Positions 1-8,985 of a DNA stretch of 29,482 nucleotides are shown one piece after another (position 1 is the stretch's first letter; each line of letters starts with the position of its first letter). This stretch comes from an uncultured Anaerococcus sp. (GTDB taxonomy: Bacteria; Bacillota; Clostridia; Tissierellales; Peptoniphilaceae). The stretch is taken from positions 1 to 29,482 of the forward strand of contig NZ_CALTSY010000025.1 of the NCBI RefSeq assembly GCF_943908415.1, in the 5' to 3' direction. The notes below the pieces were generated by a model, which worked only from the letters and a program-made list of their open reading frames with translations, did not search any database and had not been told where the DNA came from. The position numbers were made by a program, and so were the translations under genes.

Positions 1-26
1 GTTAGTATGAGTTTTTTATTACATAT

Positions 27-37
27 AGTGTCGCATT
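27..37. repeat. 11-bp motif AGTGTCGCATT, inverse of a copy at the right end
   Basis: AGTGTCGCATT here is the exact reverse complement of AATGCGACACT at 29455-29465. The flanking bases also match imperfectly over roughly 30 bp when one edge is reverse complemented (TTG.AAA upstream of the core, G.AA downstream). The two copies point outward, as terminal inverted repeats of an insertion sequence would if this window were a segment or contig bounded by two IS copies. No transposase is present inside the window, so the IS assignment is inferred. Confidence 0.4.
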
Positions 38-110
38 TAATTTTACAACCTATCTAATAAATAAAAACTATTAAGACCGGTATTTGATTAAAAATTGAAA
101 GGGATTTGAT

Positions 111-848
111 ATGAAATATGCTTTGGCAGGGCTTGGATTTATAAATGGAGATATTAATTATAATAAAAATATTATAATTGATACAATAAAAAAATGCTCT
201 GATAATACTGATATGATAATCTTTGGAGAATCCTTTCTCCAAGGATTTGATAGTCTTGATTTTAGAAGCGATGAAGATTTTAATATTGCAATTAAGGTGG
301 ATAGTCCTATTATTCAAGAAATTTGTAAATACTGTCATCAATTTAATACGGGTATATCCTTTGGTTTTTATGAGAAGGATAAAAGTAATATTTTTTCTTC
401 ACAAATTACTATTGATAAAAATGGAAATATAGTTGATATTTATAAAAGAGTTTCTTCTACTTGGAAAGAAGAATATGCAAATGAAAATTACCGTGAAGGC
501 AATGGTTTTCATTGTTTTGACTTAGAAGGTCAAAAGATTGTAGTTGCCTTGTGCGGAGATTTGTGGTTTGACGAAAATGTTAAAGCAATCAATGAATTAA
601 ATCCAGACATTCTTTTCTGGCCAGTATATACTGACTACAACTATGAAGAGTGGAATAAGAAAGAAAAATTTGAGTATGCTAAGCAAGCTAAGAAAGTTAA
701 TGCTAAGATTTTGTATGTAAATTCTTATTGTTTAGATAGAAGTGAGGATGCAGGAGCTGCTAAGGCTGGAGCAGTATTATTTATAAATGGTAAGATTGAA
801 AAAGAAGCTTCATCAGGTAAAGAAGATATTCTTTTTTTAGATATTTAA
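111..848 (+). CDS. Carbon-nitrogen hydrolase (nitrilase superfamily)
   Basis: Predicted cytoplasmic amidase or carbamoylase-type enzyme of the nitrilase superfamily, 245 aa. The usual Glu-Lys-Cys catalytic triad can be placed at E40 (in FGESFLQGF), K112 (in IYKR) and C148 (in ALCGDLWF). The fold length is at the short end for the family, and there is no signal peptide or extra domain. The start is supported by a GAAAGGG ribosome binding site about 8 bases upstream. The FAD oxidoreductase follows after 43 bases on the same strand, so co-transcription is plausible. The substrate cannot be read from sequence; omega-amidase-like, N-carbamoyl hydrolase and general amidase roles are all possible. 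Confidence 0.85.
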   Translation: MKYALAGLGFINGDINYNKNIIIDTIKKCSDNTDMIIFGESFLQGFDSLDFRSDEDFNIAIKVDSPIIQEICKYCHQFNTGISFGFYEKDKSNIFSSQITIDKNGNIVDIYKRVSSTWKEEYANENYREGNGFHCFDLEGQKIVVALCGDLWFDENVKAINELNPDILFWPVYTDYNYEEWNKKEKFEYAKQAKKVNAKILYVNSYCLDRSEDAGAAKAGAVLFINGKIEKEASSGKEDILFLDI

Positions 849-891
849 TTTATGATGATAAGTTGACTATATAAAAAGATATGAGGTTTTT

Positions 892-2106
892 ATGAAATTA
901 CACAAAGGGCAATTATTTTGGCCAGCTAATACTAATGATATTTCTATTAATATCCATACTGATTTAAACGATAAGGAAGATGTGCTAGTAGTTGGATCTG
1001 GTATGTCAGGGGCTTTGAGTGCTTATGAGCTAGCAAAAGCTGGATATGATGTAACATTGATAGAGCAAGATAGAATTGCTAGCGGATCAACTTCAGCAAA
1101 TACTGGGCTTATCCAGTATATGTCAGATCAAGGTCTTAAATCATTTACTGACCAAATTGGTAGTAAGGAAGCTATTACATTTTATAATCAATCAAAAGAA
1201 GCAGTTGATGATTTGATAAGGATTAATAAAGAATTATTTGAAACAAATGATAGAACATTTAAACAAGAAAATAGTATGATCTTGGCTACTGAAAGAAAAA
1301 AGGCTTTCTTAGTCAAAGATGAAAGTAAGATGCAAAAAGATGTAGGATATGATGTGGAATATCTAAACTATGATCAGCTTAATAATTACAATCTAAAAGC
1401 CTACGGAGGACTTCTATGTGGACCAGATATCAATCTCAATCCTTATGCTTTTGTTCTTAGACTTCTAAAGACTGCAGTAGATAAATATAATCTTCATATA
1501 GTAGAAGGAGTTAGATTTATTAAATGTGAAAAAGTTAATATAGAAAATATAGTCACTTTAGAAATAGCAGGGAAGAAGGTAAGAAAAAACTATAAGAAGA
1601 TTGTAATAGCAACAGGATATAATCCTCCTAAACAATTTTTAAAAAGCCTAAAAAATATAGAACTTTACAAGACCTATGTTGCAGTAAGCCAAGCATTAGA
1701 AGAAAAAGACTACGAAGATTTGTTAGTTTGGGAAGTTAAAGATGCTTACACATACTTTAAGAAAACTTTTGATAATAGACTCATGATTGGTGGATTCGAT
1801 GAAAAATCCGATAATATTAAAAATAAGGATGTAGGCAAAAGAGATAGAGACCTTCTTAGAGGGGCAAGATCAATGTTAGTTGATAAGTATGACTTAGATA
1901 TTTGCTATTCCTATGCAGCTATTTTTGGGATAAGCAAAGACAATCTTCCATATATGGGAGTAGATCCAGATAATGATGATATTTTTGTAATATGCGGAGT
2001 AGGTGGTAATGGAACTGTCTATTCTAAGATTGCCTCAACTATGGTTACTAAATGGATAAAAGATGAGAGCTTAGAAGAATATCAGACTTATAAGCTGGGT
2101 AGATAA
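892..2106 (+). CDS. FAD-dependent oxidoreductase, DAO family
   Basis: Predicted flavoprotein oxidase or dehydrogenase of the D-amino-acid oxidase/glycine oxidase fold, 404 aa. The FAD dinucleotide-binding motif GSGMSG is at residues 35-40, followed by the acidic end of beta-2 (IEQD, E58) and the IASGSTSANTG segment typical of the DAO fold. A C-terminal FAD-contacting stretch (ICGVGGNGTVYSK) lies near residues 365-378. There is no signal peptide, so it is probably cytoplasmic. The broken nucleoside phosphorylase frame begins one base after its stop, which suggests a shared transcript. The substrate is unknown; members act on amino acids, amines or glycerol phosphate, and nothing here selects among them. 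Confidence 0.85.
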   Translation: MKLHKGQLFWPANTNDISINIHTDLNDKEDVLVVGSGMSGALSAYELAKAGYDVTLIEQDRIASGSTSANTGLIQYMSDQGLKSFTDQIGSKEAITFYNQSKEAVDDLIRINKELFETNDRTFKQENSMILATERKKAFLVKDESKMQKDVGYDVEYLNYDQLNNYNLKAYGGLLCGPDINLNPYAFVLRLLKTAVDKYNLHIVEGVRFIKCEKVNIENIVTLEIAGKKVRKNYKKIVIATGYNPPKQFLKSLKNIELYKTYVAVSQALEEKDYEDLLVWEVKDAYTYFKKTFDNRLMIGGFDEKSDNIKNKDVGKRDRDLLRGARSMLVDKYDLDICYSYAAIFGISKDNLPYMGVDPDNDDIFVICGVGGNGTVYSKIASTMVTKWIKDESLEEYQTYKLGR

Positions 2107-2107
2107 G

Positions 2108-2883
2108 ATGACTATATATAAAAATCATATTCCCATATTAGAATATGATGATAGTAAAAAATCTATTATAATGCCTAATCATGAGAACATTAAATTTAAT
2201 CTTCCCAAAAAATGTTTATTTACATTTTAGGAGATGCATTAGATAGATTAGCTAAAGATTATAATGCAAAAATAGTAGGTACATTTAAATCAATAACTAA
2301 ATATTATCCATTATATGTAATTGATTATAAGGGAGAAGAAATTTGTTTAATGCAAGCTCCAGTGGGGGCTGCAGCATCTTCTCAAATCCTCGACTGGTTA
2401 ATATCATATGGATGTGAAGAAATAATATCTACAGGATCATGTGGCACTCTTGTTAATATTCCTGAAAATACATTCCTTGTTCCAAATATAGCTCTAAGAG
2501 ATGAAGGAGCAAGCTACCATTATCTAGCTCCATCTAGATACGTAAATATAAACAAAAAAGCACTAAGAGCTATTAAAAAAACATTAACTGAACATAACTT
2601 AAAATACGAAGAAGTTATGACTTGGACTACAGATGGATTTTATAGAGAAACTAGAGATATGGTGGATTATAGGATAGAGGAGGGCTGTAAGGTGGTAGAA
2701 ATGGAGTGCTCTGCTCTAGCTGCAGTTGCAGAATTTAGAGATTCCATCTGGGGTCAAATTTTATTTACAGCAGATTGTCTATCAGATGTAGAAAAATACG
2801 ATCCAAGAAATTTTGGGCAAGATTCTGAAGAATATGCATTAGAAATTGGTCTAGATGCTTTATTAAATATCAATAAAGATTAA
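2108..2883 (+). pseudogene. Nucleoside phosphorylase, frameshifted near 2225-2229
   Basis: Purine/uridine phosphorylase-type (PNP_UDP) enzyme that cleaves nucleosides with phosphate; the frame is broken. An ATG at 2108, one base after the upstream stop, opens a 40-codon frame (starts MTIYKNHIPILEYDD, ends KKCLFTF) that hits TAG at 2228-2230. The remainder continues one frame over from about 2227 (LGDALDRLAKDY) to 2883. Adding one T to the TTTT run at 2225-2228 would join them as KKCLFTFLGDALDRL, giving 258 aa, a normal length for the family. Downstream motifs are intact: STGSCGTL (phosphate/base pocket) and VVEMECSALAA (the Met-Glu ribose-binding pair). An in-frame ATG at 2212 could start a 223-aa product, but that would lack the N-terminal region. 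A sequencing error in the T run is an equally good explanation. Confidence 0.8.
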
Positions 2884-2891
2884 GAGGAAAT

Positions 2892-3410
2892 ATGAATTTA
2901 AAGATTAGAGAAACTAGTGAACATGATTTAGATAATATAATTAACTTATGGGCAAATGGAGAAGTTATGAAATTTGTAGGATTTCCTCAAGGCTTACAAT
3001 ATACAAAGGAAGAAATTAATTCTTGGTATAGGAATATAACAACCAATAGACCATACATTAATCATTATTCTATTTATTTAAATGAACATTATTGTGGGGA
3101 GACTTTTTATAAGATTGATCCTAACTACAAAAATGCAGCTATGGATATAAAGATTTTGCCTAAATACCAAGGAAGAGGAATAGCTTCTCTCGCTCTTAAC
3201 TTTGCTATAAATAAAGCTTTCGAAAATGGGGCTTATAAGTGTTGGGTAGATCCAAATACGAATAATGAAAAAGCTATAAGCTTATACGAGCGTCTAGGAT
3301 TTAAAAAGAAAAAAGCTCCTTTATGGCTAGATGAATATCTTAATCAAGCTTATTATGAAATTGACAATAAATTAGTTAATACTTATGATGAAGAAAGTAA
3401 TAGGGAATAA
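2892..3410 (+). CDS. GNAT family N-acetyltransferase
   Basis: Predicted acetyl-CoA-dependent N-acetyltransferase of 172 aa. The acetyl-CoA pyrophosphate-binding loop is visible as QGRGIA at residues 93-98, followed by the alanine-rich helix and the YERLGFKK motif near the C-terminus typical of the fold. It starts 9 bases after the phosphorylase stop with a GAGGAAAT ribosome binding site, and mcrB begins 3 bases after its stop, so it may be co-transcribed with both. The acceptor substrate is unknown. Similarity to aminoglycoside- and ribosomal-protein-type acetyltransferases is only at fold level, so no resistance role is implied. Confidence 0.85.
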   Translation: MNLKIRETSEHDLDNIINLWANGEVMKFVGFPQGLQYTKEEINSWYRNITTNRPYINHYSIYLNEHYCGETFYKIDPNYKNAAMDIKILPKYQGRGIASLALNFAINKAFENGAYKCWVDPNTNNEKAISLYERLGFKKKKAPLWLDEYLNQAYYEIDNKLVNTYDEESNRE

Positions 3411-3412
3411 AA

Positions 3413-5902
3413 ATGGAATTTATTTGGACGAAATTTTATAGCGAACTAGCTGATAAATTACTATTATACAAAAATAATAGAAGTGAATTAATAAAAAATG
3501 TATATAAGATTTATGATGTGACTGATATTTCAATGCCAAAACTTGAAAATGACAACAATATAAAAGATATTGATCCATTTTCAATCTATGGACTATTTAA
3601 TAAAGCTATTACAGAAAATAACAGAATCAAAATAGTAAGTGCAATATCAGAAATTTTTAACATTTCTAGTAAAATCCCAGAAAGTTTTGATGGAGTACCC
3701 GTTTTGAATAATTTAAGAGCTACATTTTATTTCTTTAATGATAGAAGAGGAATTGATGATATAGATAATTTATGGGACCTGTTTGAATCTGCTATAAGAT
3801 TAGCAGATTCAAATACAGAGTCAAATAAGAAAAATTTTATTAATGATTTTAATAAAGTTCATGATCAATTAGGCATCCTTTGGAATATAACAATGGGCTT
3901 ATATTGGATTAGACCATATACATATATAAACTTAGACTCTAGAAATAGATGGTATATACTGAGCTTAAGCAATATTCCGGATGAAATTATTGAAGAGTTT
4001 AACAGCAAATTTAAAACTCTCCCATATGCAGATGATTACTTGTATATATGTGAATCTTTAAAAAGTTTGATTTCTAATAATGAATATGAATATTCTTCAT
4101 TTCCTGAACTATCATATCAATCACGGGTAGTTTCTCAAAAAGTTAACCAAGAAAAGTCAAAAATAGAAGATGATAATTTATCAAATGCATCTTTTATAAG
4201 ATGGTTTGCACCTCTAATCCAAGCCTTAAAAGATCTAGGTGATTCTGCTAGTCCTAAAGAGGTTAGAGAAAAAATTATTGAGAATGAAAATCTTAGTGAA
4301 AATGATATAAATATCATCCGTGGTAAAAATAAGGTAAATAAGTTCGAAAATGAAGTGGCTTTTGCCAGAAGTTACCTAGCTAGTGCAGGATATATTGATA
4401 AGAGCATAAGGGGAGTATGGAGTTTAACAGATGAAGCTAAGAAAGTTCAGATGACTGATAAACTTGCTTCTGAAATTTTTAAAAATGTTAATGCAACAAA
4501 CTTAAATAATAGAAAAATAAATAGTGACTCATTAGCTGATAAAGATGTGGAAATTAATAGATATTGGTCATATTAACCTGGTAAAGGTGGATCAAAATGG
4601 GATGAATGTATTACAGAAAATAAAATGTTTATTGGATGGGGTGACATTGGAGACTTAAGTTTGTTTTCATCAAAACGAGAAATCAAAGATGCAATGAGGG
4701 TAACTTATGATGAAAATAATTCATTTAAAAATGCAGGGCATGCTGCTTGGCAATTTGTTAACGAATTAAAAATTGGGGATATCATTTTTGCAAAAAGAGG
4801 AAATAATCAAATAATTGGTAGAGGTGTTGTTGAGTCTGATTATAAGTTTGATTCTAGTTTAGAATATGACTTTTTTAATTATAGAAAAGTAAGCTGGACG
4901 GATATAGGCGAGTGGGATATAAAATCGCAACTGGCTCAAAAAACCTTAACAGACATCACAGCTTATACTGAAGATGTAAATGAAATTAATAGTTTATTTG
5001 ATGATATTGATCAAGAAGATGATGAAGAAAATCAAATAACATTTCCTACTTATACAAAAAATGAATTTCTTAATGAAGTTTTTATAAATCAAAGTGAATA
5101 GGATACTTTAGTTAAAGTCTTAAAAAATAAAAAAAATATTATTCTTCAAGGTGCACCAGGCGTAGGTAAAACATATATAGCAAAACGTCTTGCTTATTCA
5201 ATGATGGGTTTTAAGGACTTGGATAGAATTTCTATGATTCAATTTCATCAAAGTTATTCATATGAAGATTTTATTATGGGTTATAGACCTACACAGCAAG
5301 GATTTGACTTAAAAAAGGGAAGTTTTTATAATTTCTGCAAAAAAGCTGAAGTCGATAGTGAGAATGAATATTTCTTTATAATTGATGAAATCAATCGTGG
5401 TAATCTAAGTAAAATTTTTGGTGAAGTATTCATGTTAATTGAAAATGATAAAAGAGATCTAGGAATCAAACTTCTTTATTCTGAGGAGAAATTTTTTGTT
5501 CCAAACAATCTATATATAATTGGAACTATGAATACAGCAGATAGAAGCCTAGCAATGCTAGATTATGCTCTTAGAAGAAGATTTGCATTTTATGAAATAA
5601 AACCAGCTTTCGAAAATGAGAGATTTAAATCTTATCAAAATGATTTAGATAATAATAAGTTTAATAAATTGATTGATTCACTAATTAAATTAAATAATGA
5701 AATTAAGAATGATGATTCTCTGGGAGAAGGATTCTTTATTGGGCATAGTTACTTTACTAATTATGAGAGTATTTATTTGGATGATAATTTACTTAATTCA
5801 ATAATAGAATTTGAGATTATACCACTTCTTAAAGAGTATTGGTTTGATGAGCCTGATTTAGTGGAGAACCGGTCTAATATTCTTAGGAGCGCTATTAAGT
5901 GA
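3413..5902 (+). pseudogene. mcrB: McrB-like modification-dependent restriction NTPase, two in-frame stops
   Basis: One continuous reading frame of 829 codons, interrupted by TAA at 4574-4576 (codon 388) and TAG at 5099-5101 (codon 563) with no change of frame. Domain order: an N-terminal helical region; a winged-helix Mrr_N-like segment at about residues 260-360 (ASFIRWFAP, ending GVWSLTDEA); a PUA/EVE-like modified-base reader at about 383-520 (YWSY-stop-PGKGG, IGWGDIGDL, GDIIFAKRGNNQIIGRG); and the AAA+ motor with Walker A GAPGVGKT (580-587), Walker B FFIIDE (D658, E659) and sensor GTMNTADRS followed by ALRRRF. Both stops sit inside conserved stretches and could each arise by one substitution (for example Ser TCA to TAA, Tyr TAT or TAC to TAG). 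There is no ATG, GTG or TTG between the second stop and Walker A, so reinitiation at 5201 would give a motor without a P-loop. The gene is therefore probably inactive unless the stops are read through or are errors. The end overlaps mcrC by 4 bases. Confidence 0.85.
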
Positions 5903-6933
5903 TTCCGATTTCTAACATTTATTATATGCTATCCTATGCTTTTAGAATATTAAATCAAAATGATTATAAAAAAATTCAAACAGAATCTTTCGAAAATACA
6001 GAAGATTTAATGGCAGCTATTTTAATAAAAGCTATATCTAACCAGCTAAAAAGAGGATTAGCTAAAGAATATATCAATCGTACTGAAAATTTATCAACTC
6101 TTCTAGGAAAAATAGATATAAGTCAATCAGTAAAAACTCAATCTATACTTAAAAAACAAATGGTATGCACTTATGATGAATTTTCAATAAATTGTTATAT
6201 GAACAAAATAATAAAATCAACAGTAAATTTACTTTTGAAGGGCAAAATTTCTAAATCCAGAAAAAAAGAATTAAAAAAACTAATGGTATATTTTGTTGAT
6301 GTAGATACTATAGACTTAAATTTAGTTAATTGGAAAATGAATTATAATAGAAATAATCAAACTTATCAAATGATGATTTCTATTTGTTATTTGATAAGCA
6401 AGGATCTTTTACAAACTAATACTAGCGGTAGTAACAAATTGATGGATTATACAGATGACCAAAAAATGAGCAAGCTGTATGAGAAATTTATTTTAGAATA
6501 TTATAAAAAAGAGCATCCCCAATTAAAGTCTAATGCAAGCTATATTTCACGGCAACTGGATGATGGTATAGATGATATGCTTCCATTAATAAAGAGTGAT
6601 ATATGCTTGGAATATGGGAATAAATATTTAATAATAGATGCTAAATATTATTCACATTCGACTCAGATAAATTTTGATAAGCATACAGTTCATTCACAGA
6701 ACTTATATCAAATATTTACCTATGTAAAAAATAAAGATTATGAATTAAAAGATAAAGACTACTCTGTATCAGGTTTAATTTTGTATGCTAAAACAGATGA
6801 AGATATTCAAGCTAATAATAATTACATTATGAGTGGTAACAGAATATCAGCTAGAAATATTGACCTTAATTTAAATTTTAATGAGATTGCAAATCAATTA
6901 GATAGTATAGCTTATGAATTTTTATATGAATAA
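5899..6933 (+). CDS. mcrC: McrC-like nuclease subunit of McrBC
   Basis: Endonuclease partner of McrB, 344 aa, a normal full length. The N-terminus IPISNIYYMLSYAF is the characteristic McrC start. The C-terminal PD-(D/E)xK-type nuclease core is visible as SDICLEYG followed by IIDAKYY, giving D234, D247 and K249 as candidate catalytic residues. The start is GTG at 5899, inside the GTGA overlap with the mcrB stop, which implies translational coupling. In the known system McrB translocates on modified DNA and McrC cuts. Here mcrC is intact while mcrB carries two stops, so the nuclease may be expressed without a working motor, which is normally harmless because McrC needs McrB for activity. Confidence 0.88.
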   Translation: MIPISNIYYMLSYAFRILNQNDYKKIQTESFENTEDLMAAILIKAISNQLKRGLAKEYINRTENLSTLLGKIDISQSVKTQSILKKQMVCTYDEFSINCYMNKIIKSTVNLLLKGKISKSRKKELKKLMVYFVDVDTIDLNLVNWKMNYNRNNQTYQMMISICYLISKDLLQTNTSGSNKLMDYTDDQKMSKLYEKFILEYYKKEHPQLKSNASYISRQLDDGIDDMLPLIKSDICLEYGNKYLIIDAKYYSHSTQINFDKHTVHSQNLYQIFTYVKNKDYELKDKDYSVSGLILYAKTDEDIQANNNYIMSGNRISARNIDLNLNFNEIANQLDSIAYEFLYE

Positions 6934-7030
6934 ATAATATAAAGATTTATTTAATAATAATGATAAAAATTAAAAGAATATAGTATTTTACAAAACGATA
7001 TTATACTAAAATATAATCTAAGGAGTAAAT

Positions 7031-7513
7031 ATGAAAATAAATAAAGAAGTAGCAATTCAAGATACTTACGGAGAAAGGTTTCAACATTGTTGGGGTTGTG
7101 GAGCAAAGAATGAAGAGGGACTGCATTTAAAGTCTTATCCTAGTGAAGATGGTAAAACTTGTATTTGTAAAATAGTTCCTGACGATAGATATACAGGAGG
7201 AGTTCCTGCTAATTTATTTGGGGGCATGATAGCAACCATATTTGACTGCCATGGAACAGCTTCAGCAGCTTATTTCGCCCATAAAGAAAAGGGTTTAGAA
7301 CTTAGAGAAGATACTATAATTGGAAGATTTATAACAGCAAGGATAGAAGTGGACTTTAAAATGCCAGTTCCCATGGATACAGAAATAACAGTTATATCAA
7401 CAGCTCTAGAAATAACTGAAAGAAAAATTATTGTAGATATGAAGATGGAAGCTGCTGGGAAAGTTCGTGCCAAGGCAAGGATGGTAGCAGTTGCTGTTAA
7501 GGATAATATGTAG
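7031..7513 (+). CDS. PaaI-like hotdog-fold thioesterase
   Basis: Predicted acyl-CoA thioesterase of the PaaI/hotdog superfamily, 160 aa. Recognisable elements are the N-terminal CWGCG pair (C20, C23) with the following AKNEEGLHL stretch, the FGGMIATIFDCHGT segment at residues 63-76 on the central hotdog helix with candidate catalytic D72, and the later RIEVDFKMPVPMDTEI strand. The usual HGG motif of the family reads FGG here. It has an AAGGAG ribosome binding site about 5 bases before the ATG. It stands about 100 bases after mcrC and 55 bases before a GNAT gene. The acyl substrate is unknown. Confidence 0.85.
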   Translation: MKINKEVAIQDTYGERFQHCWGCGAKNEEGLHLKSYPSEDGKTCICKIVPDDRYTGGVPANLFGGMIATIFDCHGTASAAYFAHKEKGLELREDTIIGRFITARIEVDFKMPVPMDTEITVISTALEITERKIIVDMKMEAAGKVRAKARMVAVAVKDNM

Positions 7514-7568
7514 TTTTATTAACTGATATTTTTATAATTTATATTTATTAGATCTATAAGGAGTAATT

Positions 7569-8036
7569 ATGAAAGTTTCTATAAATGAAATAAGAGATAA
7601 TAAAGAAAAAGAAAAGATAAGTAGAGAAATTCTTTATGATTTACCAGAATGGTTTGGCATGCCAGAATCTACAGAAAGTTATATAAATGATTCAGAAGAC
7701 AAAGCATATATAGCTGCATATATAGGAGATGAGCCTGTAGGATTTATTGTTTTAAATCAAACTAGTAAAAGTACATCAGAAATTTTTGTAATGGGTGTTA
7801 AGAAACAATTCCATAGACTGGGTGTGGGCAGAGAATTAATAAAAGCTTATGAAGATTTAGCCAAAGATTTGGGCTTTTCTTATTCTCAAGTAAAGACCGT
7901 AGAAAGTGGTCATTATAAAGAATATGACATAACAAATAACTTTTATCTTGCCATGGGTTATGTAGAATTTGAGTGTTTCACTGATATGTGGGATGAGTGG
8001 AATCCCTGTCAGATTTATATTAAATACTTAGGATGA
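7569..8036 (+). CDS. GNAT family N-acetyltransferase
   Basis: Predicted acetyltransferase of 155 aa. The acetyl-CoA loop is RLGVGRE at residues 83-89 in FHRLGVGRELI, preceded by the hydrophobic strand EIFVMGV and followed by a conserved FYLAMGY motif late in the protein. The pattern 'EWFGMPE' near residue 30 is common in a Firmicutes GNAT subgroup of unknown substrate. It is preceded by AAGGAG with suitable spacing and followed 25 bases later by another GNAT gene, so the two are probably co-expressed. The acceptor is unknown. Confidence 0.85.
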   Translation: MKVSINEIRDNKEKEKISREILYDLPEWFGMPESTESYINDSEDKAYIAAYIGDEPVGFIVLNQTSKSTSEIFVMGVKKQFHRLGVGRELIKAYEDLAKDLGFSYSQVKTVESGHYKEYDITNNFYLAMGYVEFECFTDMWDEWNPCQIYIKYLG

Positions 8037-8061
8037 ATTTTAGAATAGATAGGAGGTCGAT

Positions 8062-8580
8062 ATGAATTTCATAATTAGAGAAGCAGATAAGATAGATGCT
8101 GAGAAAATTCTTGAATATTTTAAGATAGTTGGTGGTCAAACTGATAATCTTTCCATGGGAAGCGAGGGTTTGCCTTATAATGTCAAGCAAGAAATGGATA
8201 TGCTTGAAAGATCAAAAAATAATGATACTTCTACTTTTTTACTAGCGACTATTGATAATGAAATAATTGGCATAGGAAATATTTCAGGCAAAATTAATAA
8301 GAGATCATCTCACAGGGCAACTTTAGTCATATCAGTCAGAAAAGGATATTGGAATCAAGGTATTGGAAGTGAATTGATGAAAAAGTTAATAGATTTTTCA
8401 AAAAAGGCAGACTTAAAAATTATTGACCTTACTGTAAGAAGTGATAATGACAGAGCTATTAGTTTGTATAAAAAGTTTGGCTTTGAAAAAACTGGTATAA
8501 TTCCAGCTTTTATTCAAATTGATGATAAGTATTTTGATGCTGACTATATGATTTTAGATTTAAGATATAAATCCCTATAG
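8062..8580 (+). CDS. GNAT family N-acetyltransferase
   Basis: Predicted acetyltransferase of 172 aa. The acetyl-CoA pyrophosphate loop is NQGIGS at residues 98-103 in GYWNQGIGSELM. The C-terminal AISLYKKFGFEKTG segment matches the RimI-like half of the family. AGGAGG lies 6-12 bases upstream of the ATG. It is the third GNAT fold in 5.7 kb and is followed by the remnant of a fourth at 8595. The substrate is unknown. The protein appears full length. Confidence 0.87.
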   Translation: MNFIIREADKIDAEKILEYFKIVGGQTDNLSMGSEGLPYNVKQEMDMLERSKNNDTSTFLLATIDNEIIGIGNISGKINKRSSHRATLVISVRKGYWNQGIGSELMKKLIDFSKKADLKIIDLTVRSDNDRAISLYKKFGFEKTGIIPAFIQIDDKYFDADYMILDLRYKSL

Positions 8581-8594
8581 CAGATGTAAATATT

Positions 8595-8768
8595 ATGATA
8601 AAAAAAGTAAAATATAAAGATAGAAAAATTTTGTATAAGCTTGCAAGAAAAATTTGGTATCATGGCTTAATAGATAAACCCTAAGAAGAATATCGTAGAA
8701 ATTCATATGCTAGAGAACTAGCAAATTAGTGCGAAAGGTGGGTAAAAGAAAAGACTTCTTGTAATTTG
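8595..8768 (+). pseudogene. Remnant of a GNAT-type acetyltransferase N-terminus
   Basis: An ATG at 8595 opens 29 codons (MIKKVKYKDRKILYKLARK, then IWYHGLIDKP) and stops at TAA 8682-8684. The same frame then reads EEYRRNSYARELAN, a second stop TAG at 8727-8729, and CERWVKEKTSCNL before TGA at 8769. The pieces together resemble the first 60 residues of small GNAT proteins (RKxxxxDLxxLYxLAxxIWYHD). No acetyl-CoA loop follows, and there is no clear ribosome binding site, so this is probably a decayed gene. The family call rests on a short N-terminal resemblance only. Confidence 0.4.
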
Positions 8769-8898
8769 TGAGTATTTGTTTATTAGAAAATAAGGAAAGC
8801 CTTGTCTTTCATTTATATATAGGATGTATTGAGACTGATAGGATTATTTGTTTTAAAAAGCATTTGTAAGCAACTTTAAAATAAGGAGAGATCAAGAT

Positions 8899-8985
8899 AT
8901 GAAAATTTATATTGCTTTAGGAATAATTATAGGTGCTATCTTTGGCAATGCCTTTGGACATGTTAAGACAGGTAAGCATAAATAA
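8899..8985 (+). CDS. 28-residue hydrophobic peptide, function unknown
   Basis: A short frame with a good ribosome binding site (AAGGAGAG, 8 bases upstream of the ATG). It encodes MKIYIALGIIIGAIFGNAFG followed by HVKTGKHK: one glycine-rich membrane-spanning segment and a short basic tail. It could be a small membrane peptide, a type I toxin-like peptide, or the surviving start of a longer decayed membrane protein. The surrounding decay argues for the last of these, while the intact ribosome binding site argues against it. I do not recognise a family. Confidence 0.35.
   Translation: MKIYIALGIIIGAIFGNAFGHVKTGKHK

Noticed and set aside
54..341. Minus-strand frame overlapping the nitrilase gene
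   Set aside because: It is low-complexity Ile/Asn/Lys-rich and antisense to a conserved gene.
4574..5101. Stop codon reassignment or programmed recoding in mcrB
   Set aside because: The two stops differ (TAA and TAG), and both serve as normal terminators of other genes in the window; I see no recoding structure. Simple nonsense mutations are more likely.
6987..7017. Promoter TTTACA / TATAAT before the thioesterase gene
   Set aside because: Spacer is 19 bases and the predicted transcript start would fall inside the ribosome binding site.
8765..8869. Open stretch after the GNAT remnant as the rest of that acetyltransferase
   Set aside because: It is in another frame and shows no acetyl-CoA loop or other GNAT motif, so joining the two is not supported.
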